A model generated the notes under the pieces. The model did no database searches. It was not told the origin of the DNA and saw nothing but the letters and a program-made list of their open reading frames with translations. Of a stretch of DNA of 64,000 nucleotides, positions 24,438 to 37,275 are shown piece after piece. Location of the stretch: assembly GCF_019668465.1 (NCBI RefSeq), contig NZ_AP024828.1:2294001-2358000 (forward strand), written 5' to 3'. The DNA is from Mycobacterium senriense. Its GTDB lineage: Bacteria > Actinomycetota > Actinomycetes > Mycobacteriales > Mycobacteriaceae. Every line of letters begins with the position of its first letter. Within the stretch, counting starts at the first letter, position 1. A program made the position numbers and the translations under genes.

Positions 24438-27400
24438 CTAGAGCAGTCCGAGCAGTTGCAAGTCGGTTACGTATTTAATGATGATCGGGGCCGAGACATG
24501 CGGGATGTCCGGGATGTCCTTGTCGGGGCCGATTTTTGCTTCTTGCACCGCAGCGCGGAATCGGTCGGTCGGCCCGAACGCCCCTCGGGTCGGCTCGGGA
24601 AGCTCGAACTGCTCGGAAGGACGCAACCGCAACATCTGCAGCACCGAGTTCTCGCGCTGTCGATCCGGCAGGGCACCTAGAGCGGTCTCGAACCGCTGCA
24701 ACCACTCCCCAAAGTCAGCGATGCGCTGGATCGGGTAACCGGCCTCGATCAGCCAGTCGACAAACTCGTCGGGCCCGATGCCGTCGTCGTGCGGGTTCAT
24801 CACATGATAGGTCTGAAAGCCCGCTAAAGACGTGACCACCTGGGCACCCAGCGTGGCGATCGCCTCGGCGATGAAACCGACGGGCAGCCCGTCAAAGTGC
24901 GCGCGTTGTCGGTTGCCCTCGGCGTCGAGCCGGAAGAACGAGCCGGGCGCGATGCCGGTGGCCACCAGGCTCAGCACCATCCGGGTGACCGTGTCCGACA
25001 CGTTGAGCTGACCCGCGTATGTGGGGTCGGCCAGGATCACGTCGCAGCGAAACACTCCGACCGGCAGCCCGCACAGGTCGTGAGCCTCGCGCAGCAGCAC
25101 CTCACCGGCCCACTTGCTGTTGGCGTAGCCGTTGCCGTAGCTGCCATCGTTCGTGCGGGTGGGGCTGATGACCCGGATGTCGGCATCCTCAGTGAACGCG
25201 GACGAATCGATCTGGGTTCTCACGTCGGAAGTCGACACGTAACTGTAGGGCTTGAGTTTCGTGGTGAGCGCGAACCGGATCAGCTCGGCGGTGCCCACGA
25301 CGTTAGGCCCGAACAGCTCGCTGTAGGGGAAGACGCCGTTGACCAGGGCCGCGGGATCCATGATCAGATCAACGGTGTCGGCCAGCCGCTGCCAGGTCTG
25401 CTGGTCCAGCCCCAGGTAGGCTTCGCCCTTGTCGCCGGCGATGACCTCCAGATGATCGGCGGCCAGCTTCTGGAAGTGCCGCAGCAGTCCGGGGTCGCCG
25501 CTGTCGAAGGTCTTGTCGAGTCGACTCCTCGCTTCTTCATCAGTCTCGCCGCGCACCAGGCAGATCAGCTTGCCGTCGACCAGCTCCATCCGCTCCAGCC
25601 ACTCGAGGGCCAGATAGCGCCCGAGGAAGCCGGTCGCCCCGGTCAGCAGGACCGTCCGCACCTCGGCGCTCGGCCCCGGCAGCCCCGGCGCGGCGGCCAG
25701 CGTCGTGGCGTCGATGAACTTGTCCAGGGTGAGGTCGCGGGCGTGCACCTTGGTGGTGTCGTCCTCGTCTGCGGCGCCGTGCACGGACACAAAGCTGTCC
25801 CAGCTGGCACTTGTGCCCAACTGCTGGCTCAGGCTTCTCACCGATGGCGCGTAAAAAATCGCACCCACCGAAAGGTGGATATCAAGGGCTTTATTGATCT
25901 CGGCGATCACCCGCATCGCGGAAAGCGAATCCCCGCCAAAATCGAAGAACGAGTCGTCGACCCCGACGCGCTCGATCCCCAGCACCCGGGCGTAGATCCC
26001 GGCCAGGATCTCCTCGGTGGGGGTGGCCGGGGCCCGATACTCCCCAGCGGAGTACCCCGGTGCCGGCAGCAACCGTTTGTCGAGTTTGCCGTTGACCGTC
26101 AGCGGCAACGCCTCTAGCACCACCACCGCGGCCGGAACCATGTAGGCCGGGAGTCGTTGGGCCAGCGCGACCCGGAGCTGGGCCGGGTCTGCTGTCCCGG
26201 TGACGTAGCCGACCATCCGTTTGTCGCCGGGGCGGTCCTCGCGGGCGATCACCGCCGCCTGCTCCACCCCATCCAGCCCGGCCAGCGCGGCCTGAACTTC
26301 ACCGAGCTCGATGCGATACCCGCGGATCTTGACCTGGTCATCCGCGCGCCCCAGATACCGCAGCCGCCCATCACCACCCCAACACACCAGATCTCCGGTG
26401 CGATACATACGTTGTCCCGCCGCGAACGGGCACGCCACAAACCGCGACCCCGTCAAGCCCGCCCGCCGCCAATATCCGCACCCCACTCCGGCACCGGCCA
26501 CATACAACTCCCCGACCACACCGGCTGGCACCGGCCGCAACCAGCGATCCAGCACCAAGAAGCCAAGATGCGCCAATGGCACCCCGATTGGGCTGACAGT
26601 GCTATCGGCGTCACCGGCGACGATCTTCCGCATCGAGGCATGCACCGTCGTCTCGGTGATGCCATACATGTTGATCAAGCGCGGTAATCCAGGGTGGTTA
26701 TCAAACCACGTCCTAAGACGCTGCGGTTCTAGCGCTTCACCGCCAAACACCACCGTCTGCAGCTTGAGCTGATATTCCAACTCAGGTGATCGCGATACGG
26801 ACAAGCCGAGCCAGCGTGTCACCTGGCGTTCAAACGCCGTGCTCGAGCTTTGCCACCAGTGCTGCGCATCAACGTTCTGCAGCGCATAAAACGCCGAGGG
26901 GGTCTGGCTTAACACGCTGACCTCTTCGGTGACCAGCACCGCGTGCAAGTCTTCCGGTGAGCGGACCACCGAATCGGGCACCACCACCAACCGCCCACCG
27001 TGCAACAACGCACCGAAGATTTCCCACACCGAGAAGTCGAAGGCCAAAGAATGACACTGCGTCCACACCTGTCCCGGCGAGAGCTCCAGGTCGGCCTCCA
27101 GCACCTCCAACAGCTGGGTCACGTTGTGATGGGGAATGGCCACGCCCTTGGGGACACCGGTGGTGCCGGACGTGTAGATGAGGTAGGCGATATCATCCGG
27201 ACCCGGCGCCGACAGTGCGGCGCTGGGTTGGGTGTCAACAGCGGTGCCCTCGATATCACTGACATCGATGACCACCAGGTCATATCCGTCGAGCCGGTCG
27301 GCAAGCTCGGTGGTGGTGATCGCGGCGATCGGCGCGGCGTCGGCAACCATGAACTCCATCCGGGCCGCTGGCACCGCCGGGTCGATCGCCAGATAAGCCG

Positions 27401-30400
27401 CCCCGGTTTTCAGCACCGCTAAAACCGACGCGATAGCCTCGCCCGAACGGGAAAGCAGCAGCGCCACACGCTCACCCGGGCCCGCACCCTGGCCGGCCAA
27501 CAGATGCGCCAACCGGTTGGCGGCTTCCTCGAGCTCGCGGTATGTCATGGAGCGGCCTTCGAAGCTCAGCGCCACCGCCTCCGGGGTGCGGGCCACCTGC
27601 GCGGCGAACAACACCGGAATCGATGCACCGCTGGTTGCGGGCTGGGTCAACACCGCCCGGTTGCCCCACCCATCCAGCCGGGCGTACTCAGAATCATCGA
27701 GCAGATCCACCGACGAGAGCCGCCGGGTGGGGTCGGCGGTCATCGCCACCAACACCTTCTGCAACCGTTCGATCAGCATCTCGATGCTGGCCGCGTCGAA
27801 AACATCGGTGTCGTATCCGACGCGAAGACCCAGCTCGCTGCCCGGCGAGGCCTCCACCACAAGCGGGTAGTGGTTGGCTACGCGGCCGGTGACATCGGTG
27901 ATGGCCAACTCGTCGGCCCCCGCCAACTCGCCGGTGTCGAACGGATAGTTCTCGTACACGAAAACGGTGTCGAACAGTTGCTGTTGACCGGTGACGCGGT
28001 GGATTTCCGCAAGCGCCAGGTGCTGGTGCTCGAGTGTGTCGTTGTAGGCGCCTTGCAGCTGGTCGAGCAGCTGCGCTGTGGTAGTTGCCGCCGTGATGTT
28101 CGCCCGCACCGGCACAGTGTTGATCAACAGGCCCACCATTGATTCCGCACCGGCCACCTCGGCCGGCCGCCCCGAGACCGTGGTGCCGAAGGCGATATCG
28201 TGCTGACCGGTCAACCACATCAGCAGCTGCGCGAAGGCGCCCTGCAACACGGTGTTGACGGTGGTATGACACGAGCGCGCCAGCTCGCTAACGGCCCGCG
28301 TGATCTGCTCAGGCACCCGAAACACGGCATCGCCTCGTGGTCCTTGCTCTAACCGGCCCGGTGGGCCCACCAACGTGGGGGTGTCAAAACCGGCCAACAC
28401 CTCACGCCAGGCCGCGCGCGCGGCCTCCAGGTCACGACCGCCCAACCAGGTCACAAACGGGCGATACGACCCGGCTGCGCCCAGCCGCTGCCCGCGATAA
28501 TCGGCGAATATCTCGCCCAGCAGGATCGGCAGCGACCAGCCATCGAGCACGATGTGATGATTGGTCAGCACCAACCGGTGCCGATCCGCCGCGATGCGCA
28601 GCAAAGCCAGCCGAAAGGCCGGCTGATCGGCCAGATCGCAGACCGCGGCACGTTCGTCGGCGCACACCCGCGCGATCTGCTCCTCGACATCGACGTCGTC
28701 GAGCTCAGGGCCACCGGCCAGGTCGACATACCGCCACCCCGCCACCGGATCGGCCGGGATGATCTGCACCGGCTCGTCGAACCGCTGGCAGAATCGGGCC
28801 ACCAGGTTGGGATGCCGGGTGACCACCGCGTGCACCGCATCGCGCAGCCGCTGCGGGTCAAGCGGGCCGGTCATGGTGAAAGCCAGCTGCGCCGCATACG
28901 CATCGTCGTCGTTGCCCTGCACGGTGCTGGCGTGAAACAGCAGACCCTGCTGCAAGGGAGTCAACGGCAGCACGTCGGCGATCTCATAGTGATGGTAAAG
29001 CTCATCGATCTGGTGTTGGCTCAGCCGGGCCGGCGCGATATCCGACGGGGTCAGCCCGCCCCCACCACTTCGCACATGCGCGCAGATACCGGACAGGGCC
29101 TCAAACCACAGCCGGCTCAGCCGGCTGACCTGCACGTGATCTAGTGCGGAGGGCGCCCATGTCCAGGTAGCGTGCAGCTGCGGACCGGCGTCGGTGTCGA
29201 TGGTGACGGCGTTGACATCAACGGTGTGCATCAGCGGCATGGGTATCGCCATTGCCGCGCTGGTGACTGACGACCCGTCCCGGGAGATCTGCCAAAGATC
29301 TTCGTCCAGACCAGTCCCGGGGGCGCCCTGACGCCCAAAATAGTTGAACCCGATCGGCGGGTCAGACCCGTCCAGGTCAACATCGCTGTTCAGGTAGCGC
29401 AGCACACCGTAACTCAGGCCGTCCGGAAGGGCGCGAAGCTGTTCTTTCGCGTCCTTGATCACCCTCCCCAGTGCGGCCTCACCGGTAACCACCTGCGCCC
29501 AAGACAGCCCACCCATCGCCAACGACACCGGATATTTAGTGGTGAACCACCCCACGGTGCGGGACAGGTCAATATCGGCGGCCAGTTCCTCGGCGCGCCC
29601 GTGGCCCTCGACGTCGATGCCGATCGGCGCGCCGCCGTTGCTCGAAAACTCCGCCACTGCCAAGCCAAGCGAGATCAGCAGAATGTCGTGTATCCCGGCA
29701 TAAAATGCCGCGGGCACCTCAGTCAAAAGCATGCGGGTCGTGTCAACATCATCCAGCGACACCGACAAGTGCCCGGCGCTTGCATAGGTATCCACCGCCG
29801 GCTGCACCGCGGGCAGCACGGCAGGGGTCGCCGCCACCTGCTTCCACACCTGTGCCTGGGCAACAACTTTCGAGGTCCGGGCGTGTTCAGTGAGATGCTC
29901 CGCCCACCGGGCAAACGACGTCCCGGTCGCCGGCAACAACACCGGCTGCCCGCCGCGGTGCTGCGCCCAGGCGATATTCAAGTCCTCCAACAAAATCCGC
30001 CACGACACCGCGTCGATGGCCAGATGATGAATGATCAACGCCAACTGGCCCGCCGAAGCCACCCACAGCGCGCTCACCATCACGCCGGCGGCCGGGTTCA
30101 ACCGCGACCGCGCCCCCACCAGCGCCGCATCGCACCATTCGTCCGCCGATTGCAGGCACTCGCGGGCATCCACCGACCCCACCTCGGGCACCGTCAACGA
30201 CCACGCCCCAGCGTCGTCGTCGACGCGAAGTCGTAGCATGGCATGCCGATCCACCAAGGCCTGCAACACCGCTACCACGTCGGCCTCAGTCACCCCCGCG
30301 GGAGCCTGCACCACCATCGTCTGGTTGAACTGCTGCACCGGGCCATCGATGCTTCCGAGCCAACGCATGATCGGGGTGGCTGGCAGCTGCCCAATGCCCT

Positions 30401-33400
30401 CATCGATCGCGTCAGCTTCATCGTCGGCCAAGGCGGCCACCCGGGCCAGCCCGGCCACGGTCTGCTCGACGAAAACATCGCGCGGCCGACACAGAACCCC
30501 GGCCGCGCGGGCCCGCGCCACCACCTGCATCGACAAAATGCTGTCGCCGCCCAGCTCGAAGAATGAGTCGTCGACTCCAACCCGGTCGAGCCCCAGGACT
30601 TGGGCGTAGGTGTGGGCCAGGATTTGTTCTACCGGGTCACTAGGGGCGCGGTATTGGCCGGTGGTGTGTTCGGGTGCCGGCAGGGCGTGGGTGTCGAGTT
30701 TGCCGGTGGGGGTGAGGGGCAGCGTTTCGAGTGCGACGACTGCGGCGGGGATCATGTAGGCGGGGAGCTGTTGGGCCAGGGCGGCGCGTGCTTGGGTGGG
30801 GTTTGCGGTACCGGTGATGTAGCCGATGAGGCGCTTGGCGCCGGGGTGGTCTTCGCGGGTGATCACCGCGGCGTGCTCGACTCCGTCCAGTGCGGCCAGG
30901 GCGGTCTGGATTTCACCGAGTTCGATGCGGTAGCCGCGAATGTTGACTTGTTGATCGGCGCGCCCGACATATTGCAGCTGCCCATCGGGGCGCCAGCGCA
31001 CCAGATCCCCGGTGCGATACATCCGTGTTCCGGGCTTCCCGAAGGGGCAGGCCACAAACCGCGAGGCCGTTAGGGGACCGCGCCGCAGATAACCGAGCCC
31101 GACGCCGGCGCCTGCCACATATAGCTCGCCGAGCACCCCGATCGGTACCGGGTGTAACCACCCGTCGAGCACGAACAGCGCCGCGGTGGGCACCGGCGCG
31201 CCGATCGGCGGGGTGCCGGCCCCGGCAGTCAACGGCGCGGTCCTGGATGCACATATCGTGGTCTCGGTGGGGCCGTAGGCGTTGACCATCCTGCGGTGCG
31301 GCGCCCACCGGTTGGCGACCTCGGCCGGGCACGGCTCACCGGCCACCAGCAGCGCCATCGACTCCAGTCCCTGCGGCGACAGCGTCGCCACCGCCGACGG
31401 GGTTTGACTCAAGACGCTGACGCGCTCGGCGAGTAGCAGGGCGTGGAGGTCGTGCGCTGAGCTGGCCACCGACTCGGGCACCACCACCAGGCGTCCACCG
31501 TGGAGCAGCGCACCCCAGATCTCTTCAACGGAGGCGTCGAAGGCCAGCGAATGCCACTGCGCCCACACCTGTTCCGGTGTCGCCCAGGTGTCTAGTGATG
31601 TCAGCAGCCGGGTCACGTTGTGGTGGGTGATGGCCACCCCTTTGGGCACACCGGTGGTGCCCGAGGTGTAGATCAGGTACGCGATATCGGCGGGATCGGG
31701 CCCCGGCAAGGCGGTGCTGGGTTGGGTGGCGATGGCGGGATCGTCGACCTCGATGACCGCCACGTCGCACCCGTTAAGCAGCGGGCGCAGTTCGGCGGTG
31801 GTGAGCGCGGTGATCGGCGCGCCATCGACGATCATGAACTCGATCCGCGCCGCCGGCAGCGCCGGGTCGATCGGCAGGTAGGCCGCCCCGGTTTTCAGGA
31901 CCGCCAGCATCGCCACGATCGCCTCGGCTGAACGCGAAAGCAGCAGCGCCACATACTGTCGCGGGCCCACGCCATGGCCGGCCAGCAGATGCGCCAACCG
32001 GTTGGCGGCTTGGTCGAGTTCGCGATAGGTCCACGAACGCTCACCGCAGCTGATCGCGACTGCCTCCGGGCAGCCGGTCACGTGTTGGGCGAACGCCTCT
32101 GGAATCGACACCGCGGCAGGCGCGGGCCGGGTCAACACCGCGCGCTGACCGAACTCCTCGAGCCGGGCCTGCTCACCCTCATCTAGCAGATCCACCGACG
32201 CGACCCGCCGCCCCGGATCAGCAACCATTGCCACCAACACCCGCAACAACCGCGCGATCAACACCTCAACGGTGCCCAGATCGAACACATCGGTGCGGAA
32301 CTCCACCGCTCCGCCGATCCCGGCGGGCTCACCGGCCTCACTGAAGCGTTCGGCCAATGAAAACGCCAAATCCATACGGGCAGTGCGGGTGTCGACCGGC
32401 AGCGACCTAACCTGCAGATCACCGAGTGTCAGGTTCGCGGGCTCGTTGTTCTGCCAGGCCAACGCCACTTGCACCAGCGGGTGATGGGTCAGGTTCCGCG
32501 TCGGGTTGAGTCGCTCCACAAGCACTTCGAAGGGCACGTCTTGGTGTTCGTAGGCGGCCAGGCTGCGCTGGCGCACCTGGGCCAGCAGCTCTGCGAGAGT
32601 CTGATCGCCTGTCAGATCTACTCGCAGCACCAAGGTGTTGACGAAGAAACCCACCAACTCATCGAGCGCTGGGTCATTACGCCCGGCGATCGGGAACCCC
32701 ACCGCCACATCGGAACTGGCGCTGATCTTCGACAACAGCACCGCCAGGGCCGCCTGAACCACCATGAAACTGGTCGCGTTGTGCGCGCGGCCCACCCGAG
32801 CAATCTGCTGCTGTAACTCCGCCGGCCAGTCCACCATCACACTGGCGCCGCGCTGATCGGCCGCCGGCGGATAGGGCCGATCGGTGGGCAGCTGCAGCCG
32901 TTCGGGTAGCCCGGCCAGCGCCTGCTCCCAATAGGCCAGCTGCGCGGCGATGCGGCTATCGCCATCGGCCAGATCACCAAGCTGCGCGCGCTGCCACAGC
33001 GTGTAATCGATGTACTGCACCGGCAACGGCGCCCAGTCCGGGGCCAGGCCGACACACCGGCTTGTGTAAGCCACCCGCAGATCAGCCACCAGCGGAGTGA
33101 TCGACCAGCCGTCGGCGGCGATGTGGTGCACCACGGCCACCAACACATGCTCGTCATCGGCGAGACGGAAAAGCGTTGTCCGCAAAGGGATTTCAGCGGT
33201 CAGATCGAAGGTGTGATGCGCGGCCGTGTCGATGGCCTCGGCCAGCCGATCAGCCGACCAGCCGGCGGCATCGACAACATCCCACCTCAAGTCGACCCGC
33301 TCGGCAGCGACGACCGTCTGCTGGGGGATCCCCTCGGGCGCCACGAACAGGGTGCGCAGGCTCTCTTGGCGGGCCACCACGTCGGCCAGTGCCGCACCCA

Positions 33401-36400
33401 ACGCCTCGGTATCCAGGGCCCCGTCGAACCGCAACGCCGCCACCATGTTGTAGACGGGGGAGGGACCGTGCAACTGGTCAAGGAACCACAACCGCTGCTG
33501 GGCGTACGACAACGGCACCACCGCCGGACGTGCACCGGCCACCAACGGCTCCAACAGACCCCCACCGACAGCGATATGTGGGGCCAGCTGAGCCACCGTG
33601 GGCGCCTCGAACACGGTACGCACCGAAAGATTGGTGTCCAAGCCGGTATTGACCGCGGCGATCAGGCGCATTGCCGACAGGGAGTCCCCGCCCAAATCGA
33701 AGAATGAGTCATCGACGCCGACACGGTCGAGCCCTAGAACGTCGGCGTAGATGCCGGCCAAGATTTCCTGTGCCTGAGTGGCCGGGCTGCGATACCCGCG
33801 CCCTGAGTAATCCGGTGCCGGTAGGGCGCGCGCGTCGAGTTTTCCGCTCGGGGTCAGCGGTAGCGCTTCGATGCCCATGACCGCGGCTGGCACCATGTAC
33901 GCCGGTAGCCGTTGGGTTAGTTCAGTGCGTAGGTCGGTGGGGTCCGCGGTGCCGGTGAAATAGGCGACGATGCGCTTGTCACCGGGGCGGTCCTCGCGGG
34001 CGATGACGACCGCCTGCTCGACGCCGTCCAGTGCGGTCAGCGTAGCCTGGATTTCGCCGAGTTCGATGCGGTAGCCGCGGATCTTGACCTGTTCGTCGGC
34101 GCGCCCGAGGTAGTGCAGCTGTCCATCCGCGCGCCAGCGCACCAGATCCCCGGTGCGATACATCCGCGCTCCGGGCACACCGCAGGGACACGCTATGAAG
34201 CGCGATCCCGTGAGCGCGGCCCTGCCGAGGTAACCGGCCCCGACGCCGGCACCGGCGACATACAATTCACCCACCACCCCGATCGGCACCGGACGCAACC
34301 ACCCATCCAGCACGAACAACGCCGCGCCCGGTACGGGCGAGCCGATCGGCGGCGTCCCCGCCCCCGCCGTCAAAACACTCATCGACGCGTACACGGTGGT
34401 CTCGGTAGGGCCGTATGCGTTGACCACCACCCGTTCCTGCGCCCATCGATCCACCACCTCGGCCGGACACGCCTCACCGCCGAGCAGCAACGCCGTCGAC
34501 TCCAGCCCCTCCGGCGACAGCGCCCCCACAGCCGACGGGGTCTGGGTCAACACGTTGACGCGTTCGCTGAGCAACACGGAGTGAAAGTCCGGTGGTGAGT
34601 TCACCACCGAATCGGGCAACACCACCAACCGCCCACCGGTGAGCAGCGCGGCCCAGATCTCCCACACCGAGAAGTCGAACGCATATGAATGGCACTGTGT
34701 CCAAACCTGTTTCGCCGGCAGAAGTACGGGCTGCGAATCCGCCAGATGGGTCAAATTGCCGTGCGTGATCGCCACACCTTTGGGCACACCGGTGGTTCCC
34801 GAGGTGTAGATCAGGTAAGCGATATCGCCGGGATCGGGCCCCGGCAATGCCGTGCTGGGTTGCGTGGCAATTCGGGGATCGTCGACGTCGATGACCGTGA
34901 CGTCGCCCTCGTTCAGCCGGGGGCGCAGCGTGGCGGTGGTGATCGCGGCCGTCGGGGCGGCGTCGCCGACCATGAATCCGATCCGCGCGCCCGGCAACGC
35001 CGGGTCGATGGCCAGATAAGCCGCGCCGGTCTTCAACACCGCCAGCATCGCGACGATGGCCGAGGGCGAACGTTCCAACAGCAAGGCCACCCGCTGCCCG
35101 GCGCTGACCCCATGGCCAATGAGGTGGTGCGCCAACCGGTTAGCGGCCTCCTCGAGTCCTCGGTAGGTCATGGAGCGGCCCTCGAAGGTCACCGCCACCG
35201 CCTCTGGAGCGCGGGCCACCTGTTCAGCGAACAGCGCTGGAACCGACATCGGCGGCGGCCCCGATCGGGTCAACGCGGCGCGGTTGCCGACCGCGTCCAA
35301 CCGGGCAACCTCACCGGCGTCGAGCAGATCAATCGACGACAGCCGCTGGTTCGGGTCAGCGGTCATCGCCACCAACACCCGCTCAAACCGGTCGATCAGC
35401 GCCTGAATGCTGTCGGCGTCGAACACGTCGGTGTCGTACTCGGCGCGCAGCCCCAGTTGGCGGCCCGGGGTGGCTTGCACCGTCAGCGGGTAGTGGTTGT
35501 ACTCGCGGCCGGTGAACTCGGTAATGGCCAGCTGGTGGTCGCCGCCGGACAGGGTCGCGGTGTCGACGGGATAGTTTTCCAACACGAACAAGGTGTCGAA
35601 CAGCTTGTCCTGACCGGTGATTCGGTGAATCTCGCTGAGTGCCACATGCTGGTGTTCCAGCGTGTCGGCGTAGGCCGTTTGCATCTGATCGAGCAGGTCG
35701 GCGGTGGTGCTGGCCGGTGTGATACGCGCCCGCACCGGCACGGTGTTGATGAAGAGGCCAACCATCGATTCCGCACCGACCAGCTCGGCCGGCCTACCCG
35801 AGACTGCGGTGCCGAACACGACGTCGTGCTGGCCGGTCAGCCATGTCAGGAGTTGTGCAAAACCGGCTTGCAGCGCGGTGTTGACGGTGGTGTGGCGAGA
35901 GCGGGCCAGTTCGCTTAGCGATTGCGTGGTGTGGAGGGATAGCCGCGATGAGGCGACCCCGCGACGACCGAGCCCCAACCGATTCGCCGGGCCGACCAGG
36001 GTGGGCGTGTCAAAGCCGGCCAGCACCGAACGCCAAGCGGTGTGGGCGGCTTCCAGGTCACGCGTCGCGAGCCAGGCGGCGAACTCCCGATACGACGCGG
36101 CCGCGGGCAGTCGCTGTCCGTAATAGGCGGCGAAGATTTCCTGCAGCAGGATCGGCAGCGACCAGCCGTCGAGCACGATGTGATGGTTGGTCAGGACCAA
36201 CCGGTACTGCTCGGCGGCGGTGCGGATCACGGCCACCCGGAAGGCCGGCCCTCCAGCCAGATCGCACACCGCGGCGCGTTCGGCTGCGCAAATCTGCCGG
36301 AAATGCTCATCGACGCCGGATTCGCCGTCCCCGGCGGCGAGGTCGGCGTACCGCCACCCCGGCGCCGGATCGGCCGGGATGATCTGAACCGGCTCCCCGA

Positions 36401-36608
36401 ACCGTTCGAAGAAGCGAGCCGCCAGGTTGGGATGCCGGTCGATCGCGGTCTGTACCGCTTCGCGCAGGCGGTCCGGGTCGAGCGTGCCGGTCACGGTGAT
36501 GTCTAGCTGAGACGCATAAACATCGTCGCCGTGACCCTGTGCGGTGCTGGCATGAAAGAACAGCCCCTGCTGGAGGGGAGTCAAAGGCAAAACGTCAGCG
36601 ATCCGCAT
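24438..36608 (-). CDS. Non-ribosomal peptide synthetase subunit B: C-A-T / C-A-T-E / C-A-T-R
   Basis: 4056 aa. Approximate layout by residue: C3 1-440 (NHHIVLDG, opening [16 protein letters not shown] as in C domains after an E domain), A3 445-950, T3 955-1020 (LGGDSLSAM), C4 1030-1480 ([11 protein letters not shown]-like), A4 1485-1990, T4 1995-2060 (LGGDSILSM), E4 2065-2520 ([14 protein letters not shown]), C5 2530-2970 (HHIVLDG), A5 2975-3510, T5 3525-3595 (FGGDSLSAM), R 3640-4056. The R domain has [22 protein letters not shown] and YANSKWAGE (Tyr-x-x-x-Lys), resembling carboxylic acid reductases, so the chain leaves as aldehyde or alcohol. My A-domain codes: A3 D-F-W-T-L-G-A-V-Y; A4 D-A-E-S-L-A-A-I-C; A5 D-F-W-S-V-G-M-V-H, close to the threonine code. 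The frame is intact over 12 kb. No thioesterase or MbtH partner is nearby. Confidence 0.95.
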   Translation of the reverse strand: MRIADVLPLTPLQQGLFFHASTAQGHGDDVYASQLDITVTGTLDPDRLREAVQTAIDRHPNLAARFFERFGEPVQIIPADPAPGWRYADLAAGDGESGVDEHFRQICAAERAAVCDLAGGPAFRVAVIRTAAEQYRLVLTNHHIVLDGWSLPILLQEIFAAYYGQRLPAAASYREFAAWLATRDLEAAHTAWRSVLAGFDTPTLVGPANRLGLGRRGVASSRLSLHTTQSLSELARSRHTTVNTALQAGFAQLLTWLTGQHDVVFGTAVSGRPAELVGAESMVGLFINTVPVRARITPASTTADLLDQMQTAYADTLEHQHVALSEIHRITGQDKLFDTLFVLENYPVDTATLSGGDHQLAITEFTGREYNHYPLTVQATPGRQLGLRAEYDTDVFDADSIQALIDRFERVLVAMTADPNQRLSSIDLLDAGEVARLDAVGNRAALTRSGPPPMSVPALFAEQVARAPEAVAVTFEGRSMTYRGLEEAANRLAHHLIGHGVSAGQRVALLLERSPSAIVAMLAVLKTGAAYLAIDPALPGARIGFMVGDAAPTAAITTATLRPRLNEGDVTVIDVDDPRIATQPSTALPGPDPGDIAYLIYTSGTTGVPKGVAITHGNLTHLADSQPVLLPAKQVWTQCHSYAFDFSVWEIWAALLTGGRLVVLPDSVVNSPPDFHSVLLSERVNVLTQTPSAVGALSPEGLESTALLLGGEACPAEVVDRWAQERVVVNAYGPTETTVYASMSVLTAGAGTPPIGSPVPGAALFVLDGWLRPVPIGVVGELYVAGAGVGAGYLGRAALTGSRFIACPCGVPGARMYRTGDLVRWRADGQLHYLGRADEQVKIRGYRIELGEIQATLTALDGVEQAVVIAREDRPGDKRIVAYFTGTADPTDLRTELTQRLPAYMVPAAVMGIEALPLTPSGKLDARALPAPDYSGRGYRSPATQAQEILAGIYADVLGLDRVGVDDSFFDLGGDSLSAMRLIAAVNTGLDTNLSVRTVFEAPTVAQLAPHIAVGGGLLEPLVAGARPAVVPLSYAQQRLWFLDQLHGPSPVYNMVAALRFDGALDTEALGAALADVVARQESLRTLFVAPEGIPQQTVVAAERVDLRWDVVDAAGWSADRLAEAIDTAAHHTFDLTAEIPLRTTLFRLADDEHVLVAVVHHIAADGWSITPLVADLRVAYTSRCVGLAPDWAPLPVQYIDYTLWQRAQLGDLADGDSRIAAQLAYWEQALAGLPERLQLPTDRPYPPAADQRGASVMVDWPAELQQQIARVGRAHNATSFMVVQAALAVLLSKISASSDVAVGFPIAGRNDPALDELVGFFVNTLVLRVDLTGDQTLAELLAQVRQRSLAAYEHQDVPFEVLVERLNPTRNLTHHPLVQVALAWQNNEPANLTLGDLQVRSLPVDTRTARMDLAFSLAERFSEAGEPAGIGGAVEFRTDVFDLGTVEVLIARLLRVLVAMVADPGRRVASVDLLDEGEQARLEEFGQRAVLTRPAPAAVSIPEAFAQHVTGCPEAVAISCGERSWTYRELDQAANRLAHLLAGHGVGPRQYVALLLSRSAEAIVAMLAVLKTGAAYLPIDPALPAARIEFMIVDGAPITALTTAELRPLLNGCDVAVIEVDDPAIATQPSTALPGPDPADIAYLIYTSGTTGVPKGVAITHHNVTRLLTSLDTWATPEQVWAQWHSLAFDASVEEIWGALLHGGRLVVVPESVASSAHDLHALLLAERVSVLSQTPSAVATLSPQGLESMALLVAGEPCPAEVANRWAPHRRMVNAYGPTETTICASRTAPLTAGAGTPPIGAPVPTAALFVLDGWLHPVPIGVLGELYVAGAGVGLGYLRRGPLTASRFVACPFGKPGTRMYRTGDLVRWRPDGQLQYVGRADQQVNIRGYRIELGEIQTALAALDGVEHAAVITREDHPGAKRLIGYITGTANPTQARAALAQQLPAYMIPAAVVALETLPLTPTGKLDTHALPAPEHTTGQYRAPSDPVEQILAHTYAQVLGLDRVGVDDSFFELGGDSILSMQVVARARAAGVLCRPRDVFVEQTVAGLARVAALADDEADAIDEGIGQLPATPIMRWLGSIDGPVQQFNQTMVVQAPAGVTEADVVAVLQALVDRHAMLRLRVDDDAGAWSLTVPEVGSVDARECLQSADEWCDAALVGARSRLNPAAGVMVSALWVASAGQLALIIHHLAIDAVSWRILLEDLNIAWAQHRGGQPVLLPATGTSFARWAEHLTEHARTSKVVAQAQVWKQVAATPAVLPAVQPAVDTYASAGHLSVSLDDVDTTRMLLTEVPAAFYAGIHDILLISLGLAVAEFSSNGGAPIGIDVEGHGRAEELAADIDLSRTVGWFTTKYPVSLAMGGLSWAQVVTGEAALGRVIKDAKEQLRALPDGLSYGVLRYLNSDVDLDGSDPPIGFNYFGRQGAPGTGLDEDLWQISRDGSSVTSAAMAIPMPLMHTVDVNAVTIDTDAGPQLHATWTWAPSALDHVQVSRLSRLWFEALSGICAHVRSGGGGLTPSDIAPARLSQHQIDELYHHYEIADVLPLTPLQQGLLFHASTVQGNDDDAYAAQLAFTMTGPLDPQRLRDAVHAVVTRHPNLVARFCQRFDEPVQIIPADPVAGWRYVDLAGGPELDDVDVEEQIARVCADERAAVCDLADQPAFRLALLRIAADRHRLVLTNHHIVLDGWSLPILLGEIFADYRGQRLGAAGSYRPFVTWLGGRDLEAARAAWREVLAGFDTPTLVGPPGRLEQGPRGDAVFRVPEQITRAVSELARSCHTTVNTVLQGAFAQLLMWLTGQHDIAFGTTVSGRPAEVAGAESMVGLLINTVPVRANITAATTTAQLLDQLQGAYNDTLEHQHLALAEIHRVTGQQQLFDTVFVYENYPFDTGELAGADELAITDVTGRVANHYPLVVEASPGSELGLRVGYDTDVFDAASIEMLIERLQKVLVAMTADPTRRLSSVDLLDDSEYARLDGWGNRAVLTQPATSGASIPVLFAAQVARTPEAVALSFEGRSMTYRELEEAANRLAHLLAGQGAGPGERVALLLSRSGEAIASVLAVLKTGAAYLAIDPAVPAARMEFMVADAAPIAAITTTELADRLDGYDLVVIDVSDIEGTAVDTQPSAALSAPGPDDIAYLIYTSGTTGVPKGVAIPHHNVTQLLEVLEADLELSPGQVWTQCHSLAFDFSVWEIFGALLHGGRLVVVPDSVVRSPEDLHAVLVTEEVSVLSQTPSAFYALQNVDAQHWWQSSSTAFERQVTRWLGLSVSRSPELEYQLKLQTVVFGGEALEPQRLRTWFDNHPGLPRLINMYGITETTVHASMRKIVAGDADSTVSPIGVPLAHLGFLVLDRWLRPVPAGVVGELYVAGAGVGCGYWRRAGLTGSRFVACPFAAGQRMYRTGDLVCWGGDGRLRYLGRADDQVKIRGYRIELGEVQAALAGLDGVEQAAVIAREDRPGDKRMVGYVTGTADPAQLRVALAQRLPAYMVPAAVVVLEALPLTVNGKLDKRLLPAPGYSAGEYRAPATPTEEILAGIYARVLGIERVGVDDSFFDFGGDSLSAMRVIAEINKALDIHLSVGAIFYAPSVRSLSQQLGTSASWDSFVSVHGAADEDDTTKVHARDLTLDKFIDATTLAAAPGLPGPSAEVRTVLLTGATGFLGRYLALEWLERMELVDGKLICLVRGETDEEARSRLDKTFDSGDPGLLRHFQKLAADHLEVIAGDKGEAYLGLDQQTWQRLADTVDLIMDPAALVNGVFPYSELFGPNVVGTAELIRFALTTKLKPYSYVSTSDVRTQIDSSAFTEDADIRVISPTRTNDGSYGNGYANSKWAGEVLLREAHDLCGLPVGVFRCDVILADPTYAGQLNVSDTVTRMVLSLVATGIAPGSFFRLDAEGNRQRAHFDGLPVGFIAEAIATLGAQVVTSLAGFQTYHVMNPHDDGIGPDEFVDWLIEAGYPIQRIADFGEWLQRFETALGALPDRQRENSVLQMLRLRPSEQFELPEPTRGAFGPTDRFRAAVQEAKIGPDKDIPDIPHVSAPIIIKYVTDLQLLGLL

Positions 36609-37275
36609 ATTGGCGCTCCAGCTCGTCGATCTGTTGCTGGCTCAGCCCGGCAAGCGCGATGTCCGACGGGGTCAGCCCGCCGCCACCGCCGCGCACATGG
36701 GCGCAGATGCCGGCCAGGGCGTCAAACCACAGCCGGGCCAGGCGGTTGACTTGGGTGTGATCCAGTGCCGAGGGCGCCCAGGTCCAGGTGGCGTGTAGCA
36801 GGGGACCGGTGTCGGCGTCCTCGGTGACCGCGTTGAGTTCCACGGTGTGCCCAAGCGGCATGGGTATGGCCACGGCCGCCGCGGCCGCCGACTTACCGTC
36901 CGGACTGATCCGCCACAGCTCCTCGGAAAGCTCGGCGGCCGCGGCCCCCTAGCCGTCCCAGGTAGTTGAATCCGATCGGCGGGATCGCGGTGGGGCAGAT
37001 CGACCTCGGGGTTCAAATAGCGCAACAGACCGTAGGTCAATGGATCGGGCAGGGTGCGCAGCTGTTCTTTGGCGTCCTTGATCACCGCGCCCAGCGCGGG
37101 TGCGCCGGTCAGGGCACCTGGGACCAGGGCAGCCCGGCCCACGGTCAAGGACACCGGGTATTTGGTGGTGAACCATCCCCACGGTGCGGGACAGGTCGAC
37201 CTCGGCGGCCAGTTCCTCGTGGCGGCCGTGGCCTTCGACGTCGATGCCGATCGGGGTGTCGCCGGTGTCCCAAGA
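36595..37275 (-). pseudogene. Remainder of the module-2 epimerisation domain, broken by clustered frameshifts
   Basis: The rest of the E domain begun by NRPS A is spread over other frames. [13 protein letters not shown] and [20 protein letters not shown] then LRYLNPEVDL lie in one frame (about 37175-37000). The end, VAIPMPLGHTVELNAV then [20 protein letters not shown] and [16 protein letters not shown], lies in another and stops at 36595. Comparison with the intact E4 copy near 29400-29570 shows extra single bases at about 37269-37271, 37176-37180, 36985-37000 and 36941-36950, plus a compensated pair near 37105-37136. Most are in C/G runs. This is either an assembly error or true inactivation. 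Confidence 0.75.
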
